A stretch of DNA of 64,000 nt, taken from NCBI GenBank assembly GCA_963920665.1, contig OY987266.1:21192248-21256247 (forward strand), given 5' to 3'. The notes beneath the pieces were generated by a model, which ran no database searches, was not told the DNA's origin, and worked only from the letters and a program-made list of their open reading frames with translations. This document shows positions 29,004 through 41,900 of the stretch, one piece after another (position 1 is the first letter of the stretch; every line of letters begins with the position of its first letter). Position numbers and translations under genes: made by a program. This DNA is from Straminergon stramineum. Its lineage: Eukaryota > Streptophyta > Bryopsida > Hypnales > Calliergonaceae.

Positions 29004-30475
29004 AAGAAATAAATGATGTTCACAAGGGGTTTAATTTAATGAAATTTAAATAGAAATGAAAAACCTTTTTTGATGAACCTTTTTATGTTAAAGACTCCCA
29101 AATGCTATTGCAAGAAGATAAAATCATTTTAATTTTATGAAAAAATGCCTTGTACAGTGTAGGTTTTTATTTATTAAATTTTATTAAGTATATGCTTTAT
29201 TCTAAACTTCTAAGTCTACTTATGAAAACACCAAAGTACAAAAATGTTAGTGTTTAGATATTAAATCATAGTAAAGTGAAAAAGTATTGTCATTAAGTAC
29301 ATTTATTATTTCTCAAGTATTATTATTACTTTTTTACAATGCATATTCTATAAAAGTCTATTATGGGATCTAAATCTTTTAGACAATATTAGGTACTTAG
29401 ACAATTGAAAAAGAAAGTGACTACTTGGCAACAAATTTATCACATAATTTGAACCAATTTCTAAGAATTGGTTCTTAAAAATGTATGAGAATGTGAATTT
29501 TGAAAATGTCTTTCGGTGCCTTAGTCATTCTCCATTCACTACAATGGGGAACATATGTGATTGCTCTTATATAATTAGAATGATAAGAAAATATTTGGTT
29601 TCTCTATTTTATAGTTCAAAAAATAGACAAATTTTTTTACCAAAATTGTGATAAATTTTATTATTTATTTGTTAATTGGCCTTGTATACACTTTTTTTTA
29701 ACATACATTGAATATTCAATAACTATTTGTAGATGACGTAATAAAAATTCTATCAAGTGACCCTTTGATATTGTTAGGATGTGATATGTGAGTGGAACCC
29801 CAACAAGGGAGTGTTATACTAATGAATTGCAAAACTCTTTTCATTTCATAAGGCCATCTAATGCAAAGAATGAATGCATTGGATTAGCCTTGTGTTAAAA
29901 GATTCCAACAATATATGTTGTTGAAAAGAAGAAGAACAATTTAAGATTTTCTTGTCAATTGAGTTCTTCATCATAAGCTACATAGGTATGCTTATTTTTC
30001 TTTCATTCATTTTCATTAGAATTTTATTAATTTAATATTTTTGAGTCTTATGCCTGCTAAATCATTGTAGAACTGTGAAATTGCATATTTGATTTTTGGA
30101 GTTTGATTGAAAAACATTAGTGCAATATACAATTTTTAAATTTTTTGTTGTTCAAGAATTAAAATAAATGTAACTTTTAGTAGAATACATACTTAGAAAT
30201 TTAAAATAGAACTATCCTAAACAAAAATTAAAGAGAAAGAAAATTGAATAAAATTTCAAAATTTAAGGTGAAAAAATCCATTTTCTTGCGAAGAAAATGG
30301 ATTACCTTATTTTTCTTAACCAATTAAAGTAAAGCTAAAGTAGGGGTGATTCTAAGTGCCTGAGTGGAGTTCAAGCCTCTACTACCTTACATGAGTGTAA
30401 GAATCAAAATTTATTGTCCCATTTTGGTGCTTGCTACTTTCTACTCCTTGAAAAATTGTCATTAGGTCTTTGCAT
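29004..30475. other. AT-rich intergenic DNA with one short palindrome
   Basis: No gene recognised. Apart from the palindrome at 30275-30303, no structured repeat was found here. Confidence 0.5.
30275..30303. repeat. perfect short palindrome
   Basis: Arms of 13 bp (aatccattttctt / aagaaaatggatt) separated by gcg. A strong small hairpin of unknown role. Confidence 0.8.
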
Positions 30476-31003
30476 AATGTAACACAAGTGGTTTCATATT
30501 TTTTGAAGCATTATTGAATTAGTTATGAATTTTCAAAAATTTGTATCATAGGCCCCTATTTATAACACTAGGTCTTCTATAAATTGTTCACTTGAAGTTA
30601 TAAAAAAACAGGAGTAAAGCAAGGACAATGATTGGCTCTTGCAAAAAATAATACTTATTTTCTCAATCCATTCAAATGACTATAGAGGTTGATTTGAAGA
30701 CCATCTCATGTCCATTTCAATAGTAAAGTAGGGGGCAATTCACCCCTCTTCTTAACCATTGAAATGGACATGAGATGGTCCTTAAATCAACCTCTATAGT
30801 CATTTGAATGGATTGAGAAAATAAGTATTATTTTTTGCAAGAGCCAATCATTGTCTTTGCTTTCCTCATTTTTCTTTACAACTTCAAGTGTACAATTTAT
30901 AAAAGACCTAGTGTCATATATAGGGGCCTATGACACAAATGTTTGAAAATTCATAACTAATTCAATAATGCTTCAAAAAATATGAAACCACTTGTGTTAC
31001 ATT
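30476..31003. repeat. 528-bp near-perfect inverted repeat (long hairpin)
   Basis: The left arm 30476-30721 and right arm 30758-31003 are each 246 bp and pair with few mismatches, for example aatgtaacacaagtgg against ccacttgtgttacatt at the tips and gtccatttcaat against attgaaatggac at the centre. The 36-bp spacer itself can partly pair (tagggg / cccct). No coding frame lies in it. A transcript would fold into a long duplex. It could be a foldback transposon or a young inverted duplication. No clear target-site duplication was found. Confidence 0.9.
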
Positions 31004-31120
31004 CTACATATATTTCTCTTTGTCTGAAAAATAAACTAAAAATATTTCTATGAAAAGGCAAAACAGCCCTTAGATGAGTGGTTTATGAGCCTACTACCTT
31101 ACTTATTTTCAACAATCACT

Positions 31121-32664
31121 ATAACCCCTAGAGTCCCAAGGCAATTTCTGGGATTTTTTGCCTCAAAAAACATTGAAAAATGCCATTTCTAATGCATTGA
31201 TTGAGAAAACTTAGAAGATGAGTTTTTACAAAATGTAACAGTAAGATCTTATACTAACCTTATATGAGATAATGTTGTGAAAATTTTGTGGATTTGATCT
31301 TACGGATTGAGAGATATTTGAATTCAAAGGGACAATGATTTTTTGGGGGGCCTTACTCGAAAATTTCAGATGGCTTTGACCACCTCTTGTAGTCCATTTT
31401 TACAGTATGGACTTCAAAGAATTTTTTCCCTATAATCATTATCATGTTGAGCATATGTCCACCAATTTTCAAGTCAATCCAAGACATGGAGGGCAACTCA
31501 AAAAACCCTGCAATGCGATTATGTCTTAAGATTTGACAATGCACTCAAAATACCTTGCAAAGCGACTATGTCTTAAGATTTGACAATGCATTGTCTAATT
31601 TTTGCACACATTCTCCCACTATGTAGTTCAAAAACCTAATAATACAAAAAATAGATTGAAGTAGGTATTCATAATTGATAAGCCAAAAAAGAAAATTAAA
31701 AAATTAAAAAATCTCTAGTTTCTATGTCAATTTCTAGCACAATGTGAGCTCCAAGAGAGGGGGCAACTCTTGGATAATAGGTTGCCTACTACACCTAGGA
31801 TGTTCCCATGCCATTCCCAATATGATTCCATGTTCTCAAAGTTATTCTACTCTCCTCTACATTCCCCTTGCGTTTCCCTTGATTTCCCCAAGTTATACCT
31901 AGCCTTTTACAAAGACATCAACTACCAATGGGAATTGAGTGCCTGAGGTCACATATTAACATGCTATGAGATTACGAGATTCAGAGATTGATATCACATA
32001 CCCCTAAAACTCATAAATTGTGAATAAAATTTAATAAATTTTATCAATTATAGGCTTTAAGTGGACATTGTGACCATTGTTGGAAAATGATATTTTGCTA
32101 ATGCATTGAAATTTTTTCAATGCAAAAGTGCAAGTGTGCAATTTGCAAATGTCATGGTTTCTATTTATGCACATGAAAAATCCTAATTTATAATTTTCAA
32201 TTCAGAGGTGATAAATTCCTCCAAGGAATTTTGCCATTATACTATTATAGTGCAAGGTTGAGTTGCACCCCCCTTCTCCATTCCCAGCTAATTCCCTCAC
32301 TCCGTTCCCAACTGGTTCCCATGCTCCTATCATCGAACTACATCCATCCCGTTATTACTCTATCCAACTATTTGAAAACTCGTTGCCTAGGGCTTGTTGA
32401 GATGTGGAACTAGAAACTTGCCCCAGATGAAAGTCAATGCAAGAAACCTTGCCCATGCTACCCCCTCTCCCCAATTTTCTCAAAAAATGACATAACTTGT
32501 GAACGAAATGTCCATTTTACAAAAAAAATTATATGTACTTGAAACTCTTGAAAAACTACACATGTGGTACAAGTTTCAAAAATATGTGGTACAAATTGAG
32601 ATTGAATAAGCCTCACCTAAATCAATTTTGTTTCTCGTAGGGACAATGGAACTTTAGGGGTTAA
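31121..32664. mobile_element. TTAA-flanked TIR element, copy P3 (long form)
   Basis: The left end CCCCTAGAGTCCCAAGGC at 31125 is preceded by ATAA, and the right end ...AACTTTAGGGG at 32660 is followed by TTAA. The order of internal blocks resembles 12124-13055, but this copy is about 600 bp longer. It has a small tandem duplication at 31497-31590. No transposase frame was recognised; the frames at 31353-31544 and 32231-32413 are short. Confidence 0.65.
31497..31590 (+). repeat. tandem duplication of 47 bp
   Basis: Two copies (31497-31543 and 31544-31590) share ctcaaaa and atgtcttaagatttgacaat with a few substitutions. They lie inside the TTAA-flanked element P3. Confidence 0.8.
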
Positions 32665-32802
32665 AAAATAAGGACCATGAACCCTAGAAAGACAAGCTAG
32701 TATCTACAAGATGAAACTATAAAATACCCTTTGGCCATGTCTTGACATATAAATGCCTAAAGCAAATAACTATTGTAGAGAATCTAGTTGTTTTTAGACT
32801 AT

Positions 32803-32941
32803 ACAACATTATAAGGCAATAATGATTTATTGTAAATTAGAAAAAAAAATTAATCATATGAAATTGACAATTACAACATTATAAGGCAATAATGATTTAT
32901 TGTAAATTAGAAAAAAAATTAATCATATGAAATTGACAATT
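32803..32941 (+). repeat. recent tandem duplication of 70 bp
   Basis: acaacattataaggcaataa begins at 32803 and at 32873, and the two units are identical apart from one A in a homopolymer. The lack of divergence marks it as very young, or as an assembly duplication. Confidence 0.9.
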
Positions 32942-34090
32942 ATTAGTCCTGTGTGATAAATTGCCAAGTCATTTGAAACAGAGGCAAAATTAGTTGATGA
33001 GGAGAAATTATGGAAATAAGTTTGTCATTGTATCTAGAAAATGTGAAGCACAAATATGGTAATAGTCACACTAAGCCATTCAAATTGAAACGAGACGCTA
33101 AGTTTGAGAAAAATGGACTTTGCCTTGATAGGAAAAGTCCAAAAGTACATTGTTTTTTTTCAAGCAAGGATTAGCAAACAAACAATTTTTGCAGCAAAAC
33201 AAATAGTTTTCGTAGCAAAACAACAACAATAGTTTTTTTATCAATAGAATTCCTCCATGTAAATGTGTAGAACTATTATAGTAATATGTCTTTTTAAATT
33301 GATAGATCGTAAACCACTTTAGTTGGAGAATTACTAGGACTTTAAGTAAAAGCTTGGATTGGATAGAATCTTGACAAAACCGATGATATTGTTGAACTAT
33401 AAACGATGGTTTGCTTTGGAACGTATGAAGGTTGAATATAACAATGTTAAATTTATTTCTATAATAACTGCCATTAGTAATAATAGACCCACGGAAGCTT
33501 GACATATTCAAGTCATATTTTACATTCTATAATCATCAAATTTACAATTTTTGCTCTCATATTTTTATGAAAGTGGAAGCCTCTAATTACAAATATTGTA
33601 CTATAATAGAGTTTGTCCAAAACGCATGCCTAAAGCTTCATGTACTAAGGGTGATATTAGTTGCACTTATCATTTATTTGTATTGTATAAAAATTATTAT
33701 ATAAACCCTTTATGAGTTACATGTCCCATTATAAAAGAAATTGTGTCCTATTTGATAGAAAATCAACAAAAGTCCGTCAATTGCTTTGTTAGTGGAAACT
33801 TGTACATTCGGTCAATAATTTGACAAAATTATGTAAACTCTTTTATCACATTGCTAGAATTTATGTTAACTTCTATTCCCTAATACCCTCCTTTGTTAGT
33901 TGTCCCATTACAATGTTGGCATGATGGTTAATCAATGAACACAAGTATTCCCATTTTTTGTAGAAGACAAAATATCAAAATTGAATTTGCTTACAATTTG
34001 AACCTTCATATATTAAGCAAAAATGCATATATAACATAACATACTACCATTATTTCGCGTTGTTTCATGAACCATTTTTTTTGTGAATTT
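32942..34090. other. AT-rich intergenic DNA with an unrecognised 137-codon frame
   Basis: The minus-strand frame at 33098-33511 (MNMSSFRGSIITNGS...) is one of the longest in the window, but it is rich in Leu, Phe, Tyr and Lys as expected from AT-rich DNA, and carries no motif I recognise. It is not called as a gene. Confidence 0.4.
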
Positions 34091-34693
34091 GAGAAGAAAA
34101 GAGAAGCTCCTTATATATACATGGAGTGGTAGAAGGAAGAACAACCTATATGGGATATGTCATTTGGAAGTTGCAAGAGCTCAATCACTCATAGTTAAAT
34201 TTGAAATGGGAATTGTGTTAGAACTAGAATTTCAAATCTCATTTAGGCATAATAGAATAATTTTTCGCAAAAACTTTGAACTAAAAAAATTTGGGAAACC
34301 AACTCAGTTTCATGTCCAAAAATCCGTTTGATATTTTGATCGTTCAATCAAAAATTATCGACAAATTTCAAAGAGGTAGTGGAAAGGAATTTTTTTTTAC
34401 CTTTTCAAACATCATTTTAAAAATTTGTCCATACATAACTTTTCATTGGAGGATCAAAATATCAAATGGAATTTTGGACATGAAACTTGAATTGATTTCC
34501 CAACTTTTTTTAGTTCAAAGTTTTTTGTAAAAATTTATTTTACTATGCCTAAATAAGGTTTGAAATTGTAATTTTAATATAATTCCTATTTCAAATTGAA
34601 CTATGAGTAATTGAACTCTTGCAACTTCTAGATGATATATCCCATATGGATTGTTTTACCTTCTACCACCTTATATATAAAGAGCTTTTCTTC
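34091..34693. mobile_element. foldback element with arms of about 280 bp
   Basis: Left arm 34091-34378 pairs with right arm 34421-34693. Examples are agaagaaaag / cttttcttct at the tips, atatgggatat / atatcccatat, and gatattttgatc / gatcaaaatatc near the centre. The loop is about 42 bp. Divergence is moderate. The right arm (34424-34560) also resembles 17262-17400 inside the CACTA-like element (ttagttcaaag, actatgcc, aaataagg/aaacaacc), so part of this foldback may come from a related sequence. The two frames 34083-34530 are by-products. Confidence 0.8.
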
Positions 34694-34849
34694 TACCAAT
34701 AATTCAAATTGAGATATCTATGACAAATATTAAAAGAATGCATGCATGAAATACCTAATGAAATCTTTGGCAAATCATCTATCTTAACAATCATTAGTGA
34801 ATCTACATGTCATCCATGAACAACTTCTGCCTTAAAAATAGGGGGAAGA

Positions 34850-35004
34850 GAACCAAACATCAATGACGAATTTGACAACAATTTGGCAAAAAATTGACAA
34901 GTTCTCACAAATTAACAAAATAAGGTAGTGCTAACATGGCTATTGTGATTTTGGACAATTTTTTGTCAAAAACTTGTCATCTTGAATTACCTTTTCTTGT
35001 AGTG
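34850..35004. mobile_element. partial CACTA-like MITE
   Basis: The right end read in reverse is CACTACAAGAAAAGG, a typical plant CACTA terminus, and inside it the strands share inverted ttgacaa / ttgtcaa blocks. The left terminus could not be found, so the element is truncated or too decayed. Confidence 0.45.
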
Positions 35005-36005
35005 TCTTAATTTCATATTATGAGAAAAATATAGACTATTTATTTATAAAAAATTAGGATTTCAAGATTTTATATGATATCAAGTGAAAAGCAAAAAGTG
35101 ACTAAAGCACACTATGAAAACAAACTAAAAAAACATATTTTTATGAACAAAAGAGGTCAATGTCACCATCTCTACCATACCACTAGGCTAGAGCATATAG
35201 CCAATTGCTCACCTATTATTCGTCAAAACATGTAATATGGCATAAGTGGCTATCTGGAAAAAAAAATTTTAAGTTTGGTGGTTGTTGTTTTTCTTGTGCA
35301 CATTTGACTTCTACAATTCCTATCCATAACAAGTGAAATTCCCAAGTCAGTATAGTCTAGAGTCCACATATCCTACAAATTTTATAAAATTGACTCATAT
35401 AAATTATTCTTCACTATTTTGATCTTCTTTTCAAGAGTTATGTTTTTATTGTTTGAATGTTCATTCAAATTATGACATAGAGATTACACTTTTCTTGAGT
35501 TTTCGTTTTTTTTTTAAAATTGATCGAGATTGTAGCCAAAAGATTGCAAACATTGCAAACCACACACTTTTATTTTCTTTGTGTTTGTAGTGGTATTATT
35601 GACCTTCCTTGATTGTAGATGTCGTCATATAGTGTTTATTGTTTTATTTGACATTGTAAGAGGTTATGCAATGCGACTTTTGTTTTTAATTATCATAAAG
35701 TACAAATAATATTTTGGTTGTAGGTGGTGGATTGAGCCATGTCAATACATCCATCATGATATTCTATAAAGTGATATATAACACAAATCTCTACAAATGT
35801 TAGATATGAGGTATTGACAAACTTATCTTATGGATTTTTTAGTGTTTGAAGTTTTAATTGATTTGTTAACATCATTTTTACGTTTCATTACAGCTAGATT
35901 TGTAAAAAAACCTTTTTATTAGAAAACTTATTTTGTATTAATATGTATATGGTATAAGTTGTGCTAGAATGTACAACTTCTATGGATGTGGTGAATTTAA
36001 TATTT
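35005..36005. other. AT-rich DNA, nothing recognised
   Basis: No gene recognised. It may include the 5' part of the decayed Harbinger element that follows. Confidence 0.4.
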
Positions 36006-36790
36006 ACAAATACACTAGAATTGTATGTCAAGCTTTGAAGATGATAGAAGATGGTTTATTCTTTTGATTTATTCACAAACTTCATGGTGATTACTTATAG
36101 AATATTATAGAAAGTTTTAGAGACATCATTGAATTACCAAATATAGCTAGTGCAATTGATGACACTCATATCCCTTTGATATACCGAGCAAATAAATGAT
36201 ATATTTATATGCCCTAAAATTATTTTACTTAGAATTGTTTCTTAAAATTGTTTCACAATAACTGTGTGTGACACAAATATGATGTTTTGAAATGCTTTAA
36301 GTAAGCTAACCTAGAGATGTCTATAATATTAGTCAATCCATTATGGGTTTTTTTATTGTACAATTGAACACAAGACAAAATTTAACAATGTCAATCATCT
36401 ACATGAGTAGAATGGATATTAGGTTGTATTTGATTAGTAATATAGTTTACCCAAACAAATTGTATATGCTTAGGAATTTCAAACTGGTAATCCAACTATG
36501 GTGAATCACATTAGGAATGATTTGATTTTCTCTCCTTCTCATTTTTTTTCTTTTAATGTTGAAGAATTTCTATTTCATATTGATCCCTTATTAAAAATAT
36601 AATGTCATTTGCCTAGATTTGCCTTCTCTATTAATAGTGGTAGAGTAGTTATCAAACAAGCATTTAGGGCTTTAAAACATCATTGGCGCATTTTAAAAAA
36701 ATTGCATACATTAATTGATAAGGTTGTTTTTATTACCTTAATTTGTTGTGGTCTATAAAACTATGATAAGTTGAAGAAGCAACGTGTGTT
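36006..36790 (+). pseudogene. PIF/Harbinger transposase remnant
   Basis: PIF/Harbinger transposases are DDE nucleases that cut and paste their element. Several conserved blocks survive in order, in shifting frames. RIVCQALKMIEDGLF is at about 36013-36060. FRDIIELPNIASAIDDTHIP is at 36115-36175, where the family has AIDGTHIP with the first catalytic Asp. GRVVIKQAFRALKHHWRILK is at 36639-36698, where the family has VIE-AFG-LK-RWR. LICCGL-NYDKLKK follows at about 36742-36780, like the family's CC-LHN block. The catalytic Glu of the third block is Lys here. Many stops and frameshifts lie between blocks (for example after RANK at 36196). The copy is dead. The element's own ends were not found. Confidence 0.75.
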
Positions 36791-36934
36791 TTTGTTTGCA
36801 TATGCTAGAGTTCAAATTTCAAAATGATCTTTATGTTTGATTTCATGTTGAAAAAATACAACTTTTTCGCGAACATTTACCTTCAAAGTTGATAAGAGAG
36901 GCCATGAGAGAGATATTATTCCCTTTTAGAAAAT

Positions 36935-37090
36935 CTTGACCAAACCAACAAAAAATAACTTAATTTATATTAGTTGGGGACAATGCAATGACTATTTTCA
37001 CTTATTTTTAAACTTTTCTAAAAACAAACAAACAACCGTCTATTTTCTGTTGATTTAATAAGTGCAATGACCAAATCAACAAAATTTTGG
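36935..37090. repeat. degenerate MITE-like sequence with gttgattt motifs
   Basis: The stretch runs from aaaatcttgaccaaaccaac to aaatcaacaaaattttggg and contains ctgttgattt and ccaaatcaac motifs like those of the CACTA-like elements at 16863 and 27875. Terminal CACTA bases are not present, so it is at best an old relative. Confidence 0.3.
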
Positions 37091-38249
37091 GAAATTAGAA
37101 TTCGTTTTGAAATCTTTAGAATCTCTTCGAGTTTTTAGACTCTACTTAGTACATTCATAAGGTTTTGAATTGTTCTTATATTATGGTAGTAGGATAAGGT
37201 TGACACATTCATGCAAAATAATTAATTAACCCTCAAAGTTATGAGTCATAATTTGAAACCATTTTTCACTTTTAGGTAGGCCCTCCTTAATACAATATTT
37301 GTTGAATACAATTTTTGTGAATTTTTTAAGAAGGTATGTTTCACTATGAAGTCGATGTCTATAAAATTTATTATTTATGATCAATCTAAATTGTAATTCA
37401 AAAGTTCTTTTTTAAAAGGTCATTTTTGTAGTTTTGAGGAGTTTTGAGCAACCATGACAAATTACACAATTGTGACTTATTAATTGATTTTGAGCCTTGA
37501 ATCTAAAGTTATTGTAAATCACTTGATTTTTTCACTTTTCATACTTTAAAGTTTTAAGAAAAAAGTTATTCTACTCAATAAAAATGGTCGTCTAAGTCTA
37601 TTGAGTTTAAGAAATGCTGAATTTTGAAACTTTAACTTAAAAAAAATTCTTTAGTACATAGAATTTCAACCTCAATGTTTTAATTATTATCTGAATGAAA
37701 ATAATTTATTTCAAACACTTGTAAATCAAAATCATATGCTTGTAAGCCTTTCAAGAATATGTTAATAATTTTGTTAAAAAGATGTATGAAGATGATTACC
37801 CACGTTATGATTAAGAAAAATTAGGAAGTAAGGATAGTATAATCTTTAAACCCTAATACCCGAATTTTTAGCCCCTTTGTATTTGAAATGTTTCTATGTC
37901 AAAACCAATAGTAAGTGATACATGAAGGTTTAGAGCTAATGAACTATGAGAGTCATGTAATTTATAATTTGACTAAGAAGGCTCAATTAAGAAAAAGACA
38001 ATTGGAATCTCTTACAATGACTATATCATTCACTAAAAATGACTGTGAATTATAAAATAACTTTTATAAAATTAATAATTCAAGACAGAAATGTAATGGT
38101 AATCAGAAGATTATAATATTGCAATGAAATGAACTAGCATTCAAGGAAAAAAGGAAATACAATGAAAAAAATGTCAAACACGATAGAATTATTTTGCAAT
38201 TTTTTACAACATTTTTGAACAAAGCATCCATCTGCTCATCATTAGTTTG

Positions 38250-38900
38250 CTATAATTGGAACAATTGATGTTTTAATTTTCTATTTTTCAAATATTCGAT
38301 CAATTTAATTTTGTAGATGGTCATGATGACTTCGATCTTAAGCTTTTCAATTTCAACTATTAAATTAACCAACCTATATAATGCATCCATTAAAATCCTA
38401 TCAATTCTGCTTCTTTTAGATGATTGAGGAGAAGTACCTTTGTCATGACAATTGACCAAATTTCCTACACATGTTTCTAGATTGCTTCTGCTGCTTTTAT
38501 GATTGGTATTGGCCAATGAAGCTAGACAAAATGCAGTGGTGATGATGACTTCACTCCTCCATAGTAGTTTTCAATGACTTTTACCAATGAATTTGAGATT
38601 TTTATTTTCAATATTGATATCTTTTGGTCCTTTCATCTTTTTACAACATTAACATTAATTATGACGTTTAGATTTTTGGCAATTTCATTGTAGCAAATGA
38701 ATTTGGCATCATCCTCTCAAATATTACCACCCATTTAATTCTTGAATTTTTTTATCTTTAAATGTGTGCTTCACAATTTTTTTTACTTGTTAAATAATGA
38801 CTTGACTTTCCTTCCAAATTCTTAAGAAAATTAAGCAATGTGTGTCTTGTGGAATCTCACTCACTGATATTCTCGCTTTATAATAATGTTGTAAGTTTTC
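38250..38900 (-). pseudogene. possible Harbinger-associated Myb/SANT-like protein remnant
   Basis: The open part 38250-38516 encodes 88 codons with SSKRSRIDRILMDALYRLV followed by a Lys-rich helical stretch, like the C-terminal part of the Myb/SANT-like ORF1 proteins that accompany PIF/Harbinger transposases. Farther upstream on the same strand (about 38700-38620) another frame reads YNEIAKNLNV, close to the family's W-EIA--LN motif. The lengths between are broken by stops. It lies about 1.5 kb from the transposase remnant in convergent orientation. The assignment rests on short motifs only. Confidence 0.35.
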
Positions 38901-41900
38901 ACATGCTTCTTATATTGTGATAACAAAAATTATCTAGTGGCATTGTTTCAATGTCATTTCATGAGTGTTGCCTCAAGATGTAAAAGTAGAGGTGCAGTAA
39001 TAGGAATATAAAAAAGAATATGAGAGGGTTGAAAAGAAATCATGCCAAATAATATAGAAAGATTACTTAGTAGAAACAACTTTAGATAATTCTCCTCATT
39101 CATAATTATTCTAAACTTTAAATTTTAAACTTGCTTGAAAAGAATTCATAAAACTACTATAAAAAATAAACCCTAAATACAAGTAAAGGAATCTAAACAA
39201 TATAAAATTAAAGTTTGTGCTTAAAAGCTCTCTACTTAGGAGGAAAAGTATTGGGAAAAAAAGAAGGAAATTCACACAATTAAATCCTATAATATTGAGG
39301 TACTAAACTTATGTGAATACTTCATTCAGCATGTCCTACAAAACTTTCTTGCTTTATCTATAAGCCGCGGTTTATAGTTGTAAGTATTGTAAGCAAAAAA
39401 TAGTATAAAATAGAATCTTTTTCAACCATTATGATGCCAACTCCTTCACCAATTGCAAATGAAATTTGAGATGAAACTTGGATTTCGTGAAAAATTTAAC
39501 ATTAAGGTCAAAATGAAATATCTAAGAATGAACTATGCATGTATTTTATAGAAAATAGAAAAATTTGATGCTATTATTTTTGAATTTTTGTCAAAGTTAA
39601 GTACGATAATTGTTATGTTATTATCATGATTATTTGGTATTATACATATATTGGTCTAATATTCACTTGTACATTCCTCTATTTTTTTCCTTTTATAATC
39701 ATTTTTTCACCCATTAAAAGAATTGACTCAATATATGTGGATAGGAACAAAATGAGATTTTTGTTCTTTCATAACATATAATAAATATTATCCAATGAGT
39801 GCATTCTTCAACCGTATCATCTCATATTTTTTTCAATTTGTCTTTTGTCTACATGTCTCATGGTATATATTTCTTATTTGAATGAAGAGTACTAATAGCC
39901 ACAATGTCATCCTTTAAAAGATTCATGAAAAAAGATATAAATGTGAAAAATTATCCATCATGACAATGTACTTTTAACCATGTAAGCTTTTAATGAGGTT
40001 TTTATTCATCAAAATTGGTTAGAGTCTTCTCCTTTGTTCACTTGTGAACAGATCAAACTATCAAGTTTCTCATTAGATACAAGTTCTTCTTTTATTAGTC
40101 TATTAATTTTTCATTTTTATCACAATAAATTTCAAAGTTCTACAAATAATTTACAATAACATGAGTTAAATATTAAATTTTGTGTTAAAGTAAGAAGATT
40201 TTCATAAAATATATTATCTAATACAGCAATAATATCATTTATTACTAAAAGAAATTCTCATTCATCAAGTTGATGTGTTTTTGTTAAAAAATACAAAATC
40301 GCATTGGAAAAAAATGCAATTTTGCAGTTTTTTAGTCATAAGGCATATACCCCTCACTTTAAGTAATTGATTATTTTAGTATTTTTTCATCATTTACATC
40401 TCAATCCTAAACTTTGTTCAATTCGGGCAACACTTCCGCAGTTCCGCCCTTATCCAAAAATTTGAAAAATTAATTCAATATTCATGCATTTTTAGATACA
40501 ACCTAAAATATCCATAGTACTTTCCATCCCATACATAACATTCATCAAACCATGGATTTTCATTCACAAGACATTACACATGAAATCGCATAACATCTCA
40601 ATAATAAGAAATCGATAAGTTAGGGAGGGTGCAATGAATATTGCAATTTGAAACAAGTAGGGAAATTAAGAAAATTGCAACCTTGAATTTCAAAGTAGAT
40701 TAGCCACTGTTGCTTCAATTTTTTTTCAAATGGGATAAAATTGAACTTTTTGGAAATCCAGCTTTGATGCACATCATTACACAAAAATTCAGCTTCATTG
40801 CATTCATAGTTCCTCAGATATAGCCTTTCAAAGTTGCAACTCTGAATTTCTTGCAATAGCAAACCTTTTGTTACAAAAACAATCACCACTGCCTCGTCCA
40901 TATTCCAAATGATTTAAGCTTGGGCTTTTCATAAAGCTAGCTTTAAGGCGCATCTTTCCTACAAATTTTAGCTCAATCCGCATCGTCATTCTCTTGATAT
41001 TGCTCGCCAAAGTTGGCTATCCAAAATTCAACTCAGACTTTCCCCATCTTCTCAAGTACTTTTCCATCTGACTTCAAAACCTTTTATTTTTCACTCATTT
41101 TCTTTTTGAAAACGGTGAAAGCTACTTGATAAATTATTCCTAATTTTTCCCTATCCTATTCTTTTGCAATTCATGCTCCAAATGCTCATAAATCACAACA
41201 TTCTTCTCAAAAACACACACACAAAATTCACCAAAAATTGAAAGAGGGCTTTAAATTCTAATTCTTCCTATAAACAAACTTTCTAAGGGATTAATTTTCA
41301 TAACTACTTCCATCTTCCCCTCTTCTTTATTTGTTGTTAATTTACTAAATTAGTGTAAAATGCACCAAATTAGTATACATTATGCTAAATTATTATAACT
41401 GCACTAATTTAGTATGAGCTGTGTTAATTTGTTGTAATACCCCTAAAGTACTATTTTTTGCATAATTTAGTAGTTCAACCACTATTTTAATATTCTAGTA
41501 GTAGTTTTAAGTTTACTAACTTCTTTTGTGTTTTTCATATTTTTTATTTTTTATCTTTTTTAATTTACTTTTAGTTTCATTTCCTACTTCTAATCTTTTG
41601 TTTTCATTTGATTTTGTATTTTTTATTTTTATTTTGTCATTATTTTATTGTTAGCCTAATTAGTTACTCTACCAAATCGTGCTTAACATCTTTACAACTT
41701 TAAATTCCTATTTTTTTTCCTAGAATTTCTTCTAATTTTCTTCTAATTGCATTTTTTAGCATCTTGCCCTAACCTTCCAAAATTTTCATTACTATTTAGA
41801 GGAAAACTTCCTAATTGATGGTTATGGCTTAATCCAAAGTAGTAATACTTCTATATTTCTAAATTTAAGGAAATTATTTACATTTTCGATTTTCTAAAAG

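Noticed and set aside
33098..33511. 137-codon minus-strand frame
   Set aside because: Length alone is not enough in AT-rich DNA. It is Leu/Phe/Tyr/Lys-rich, and I could not match it to reverse transcriptase, integrase or any other family.
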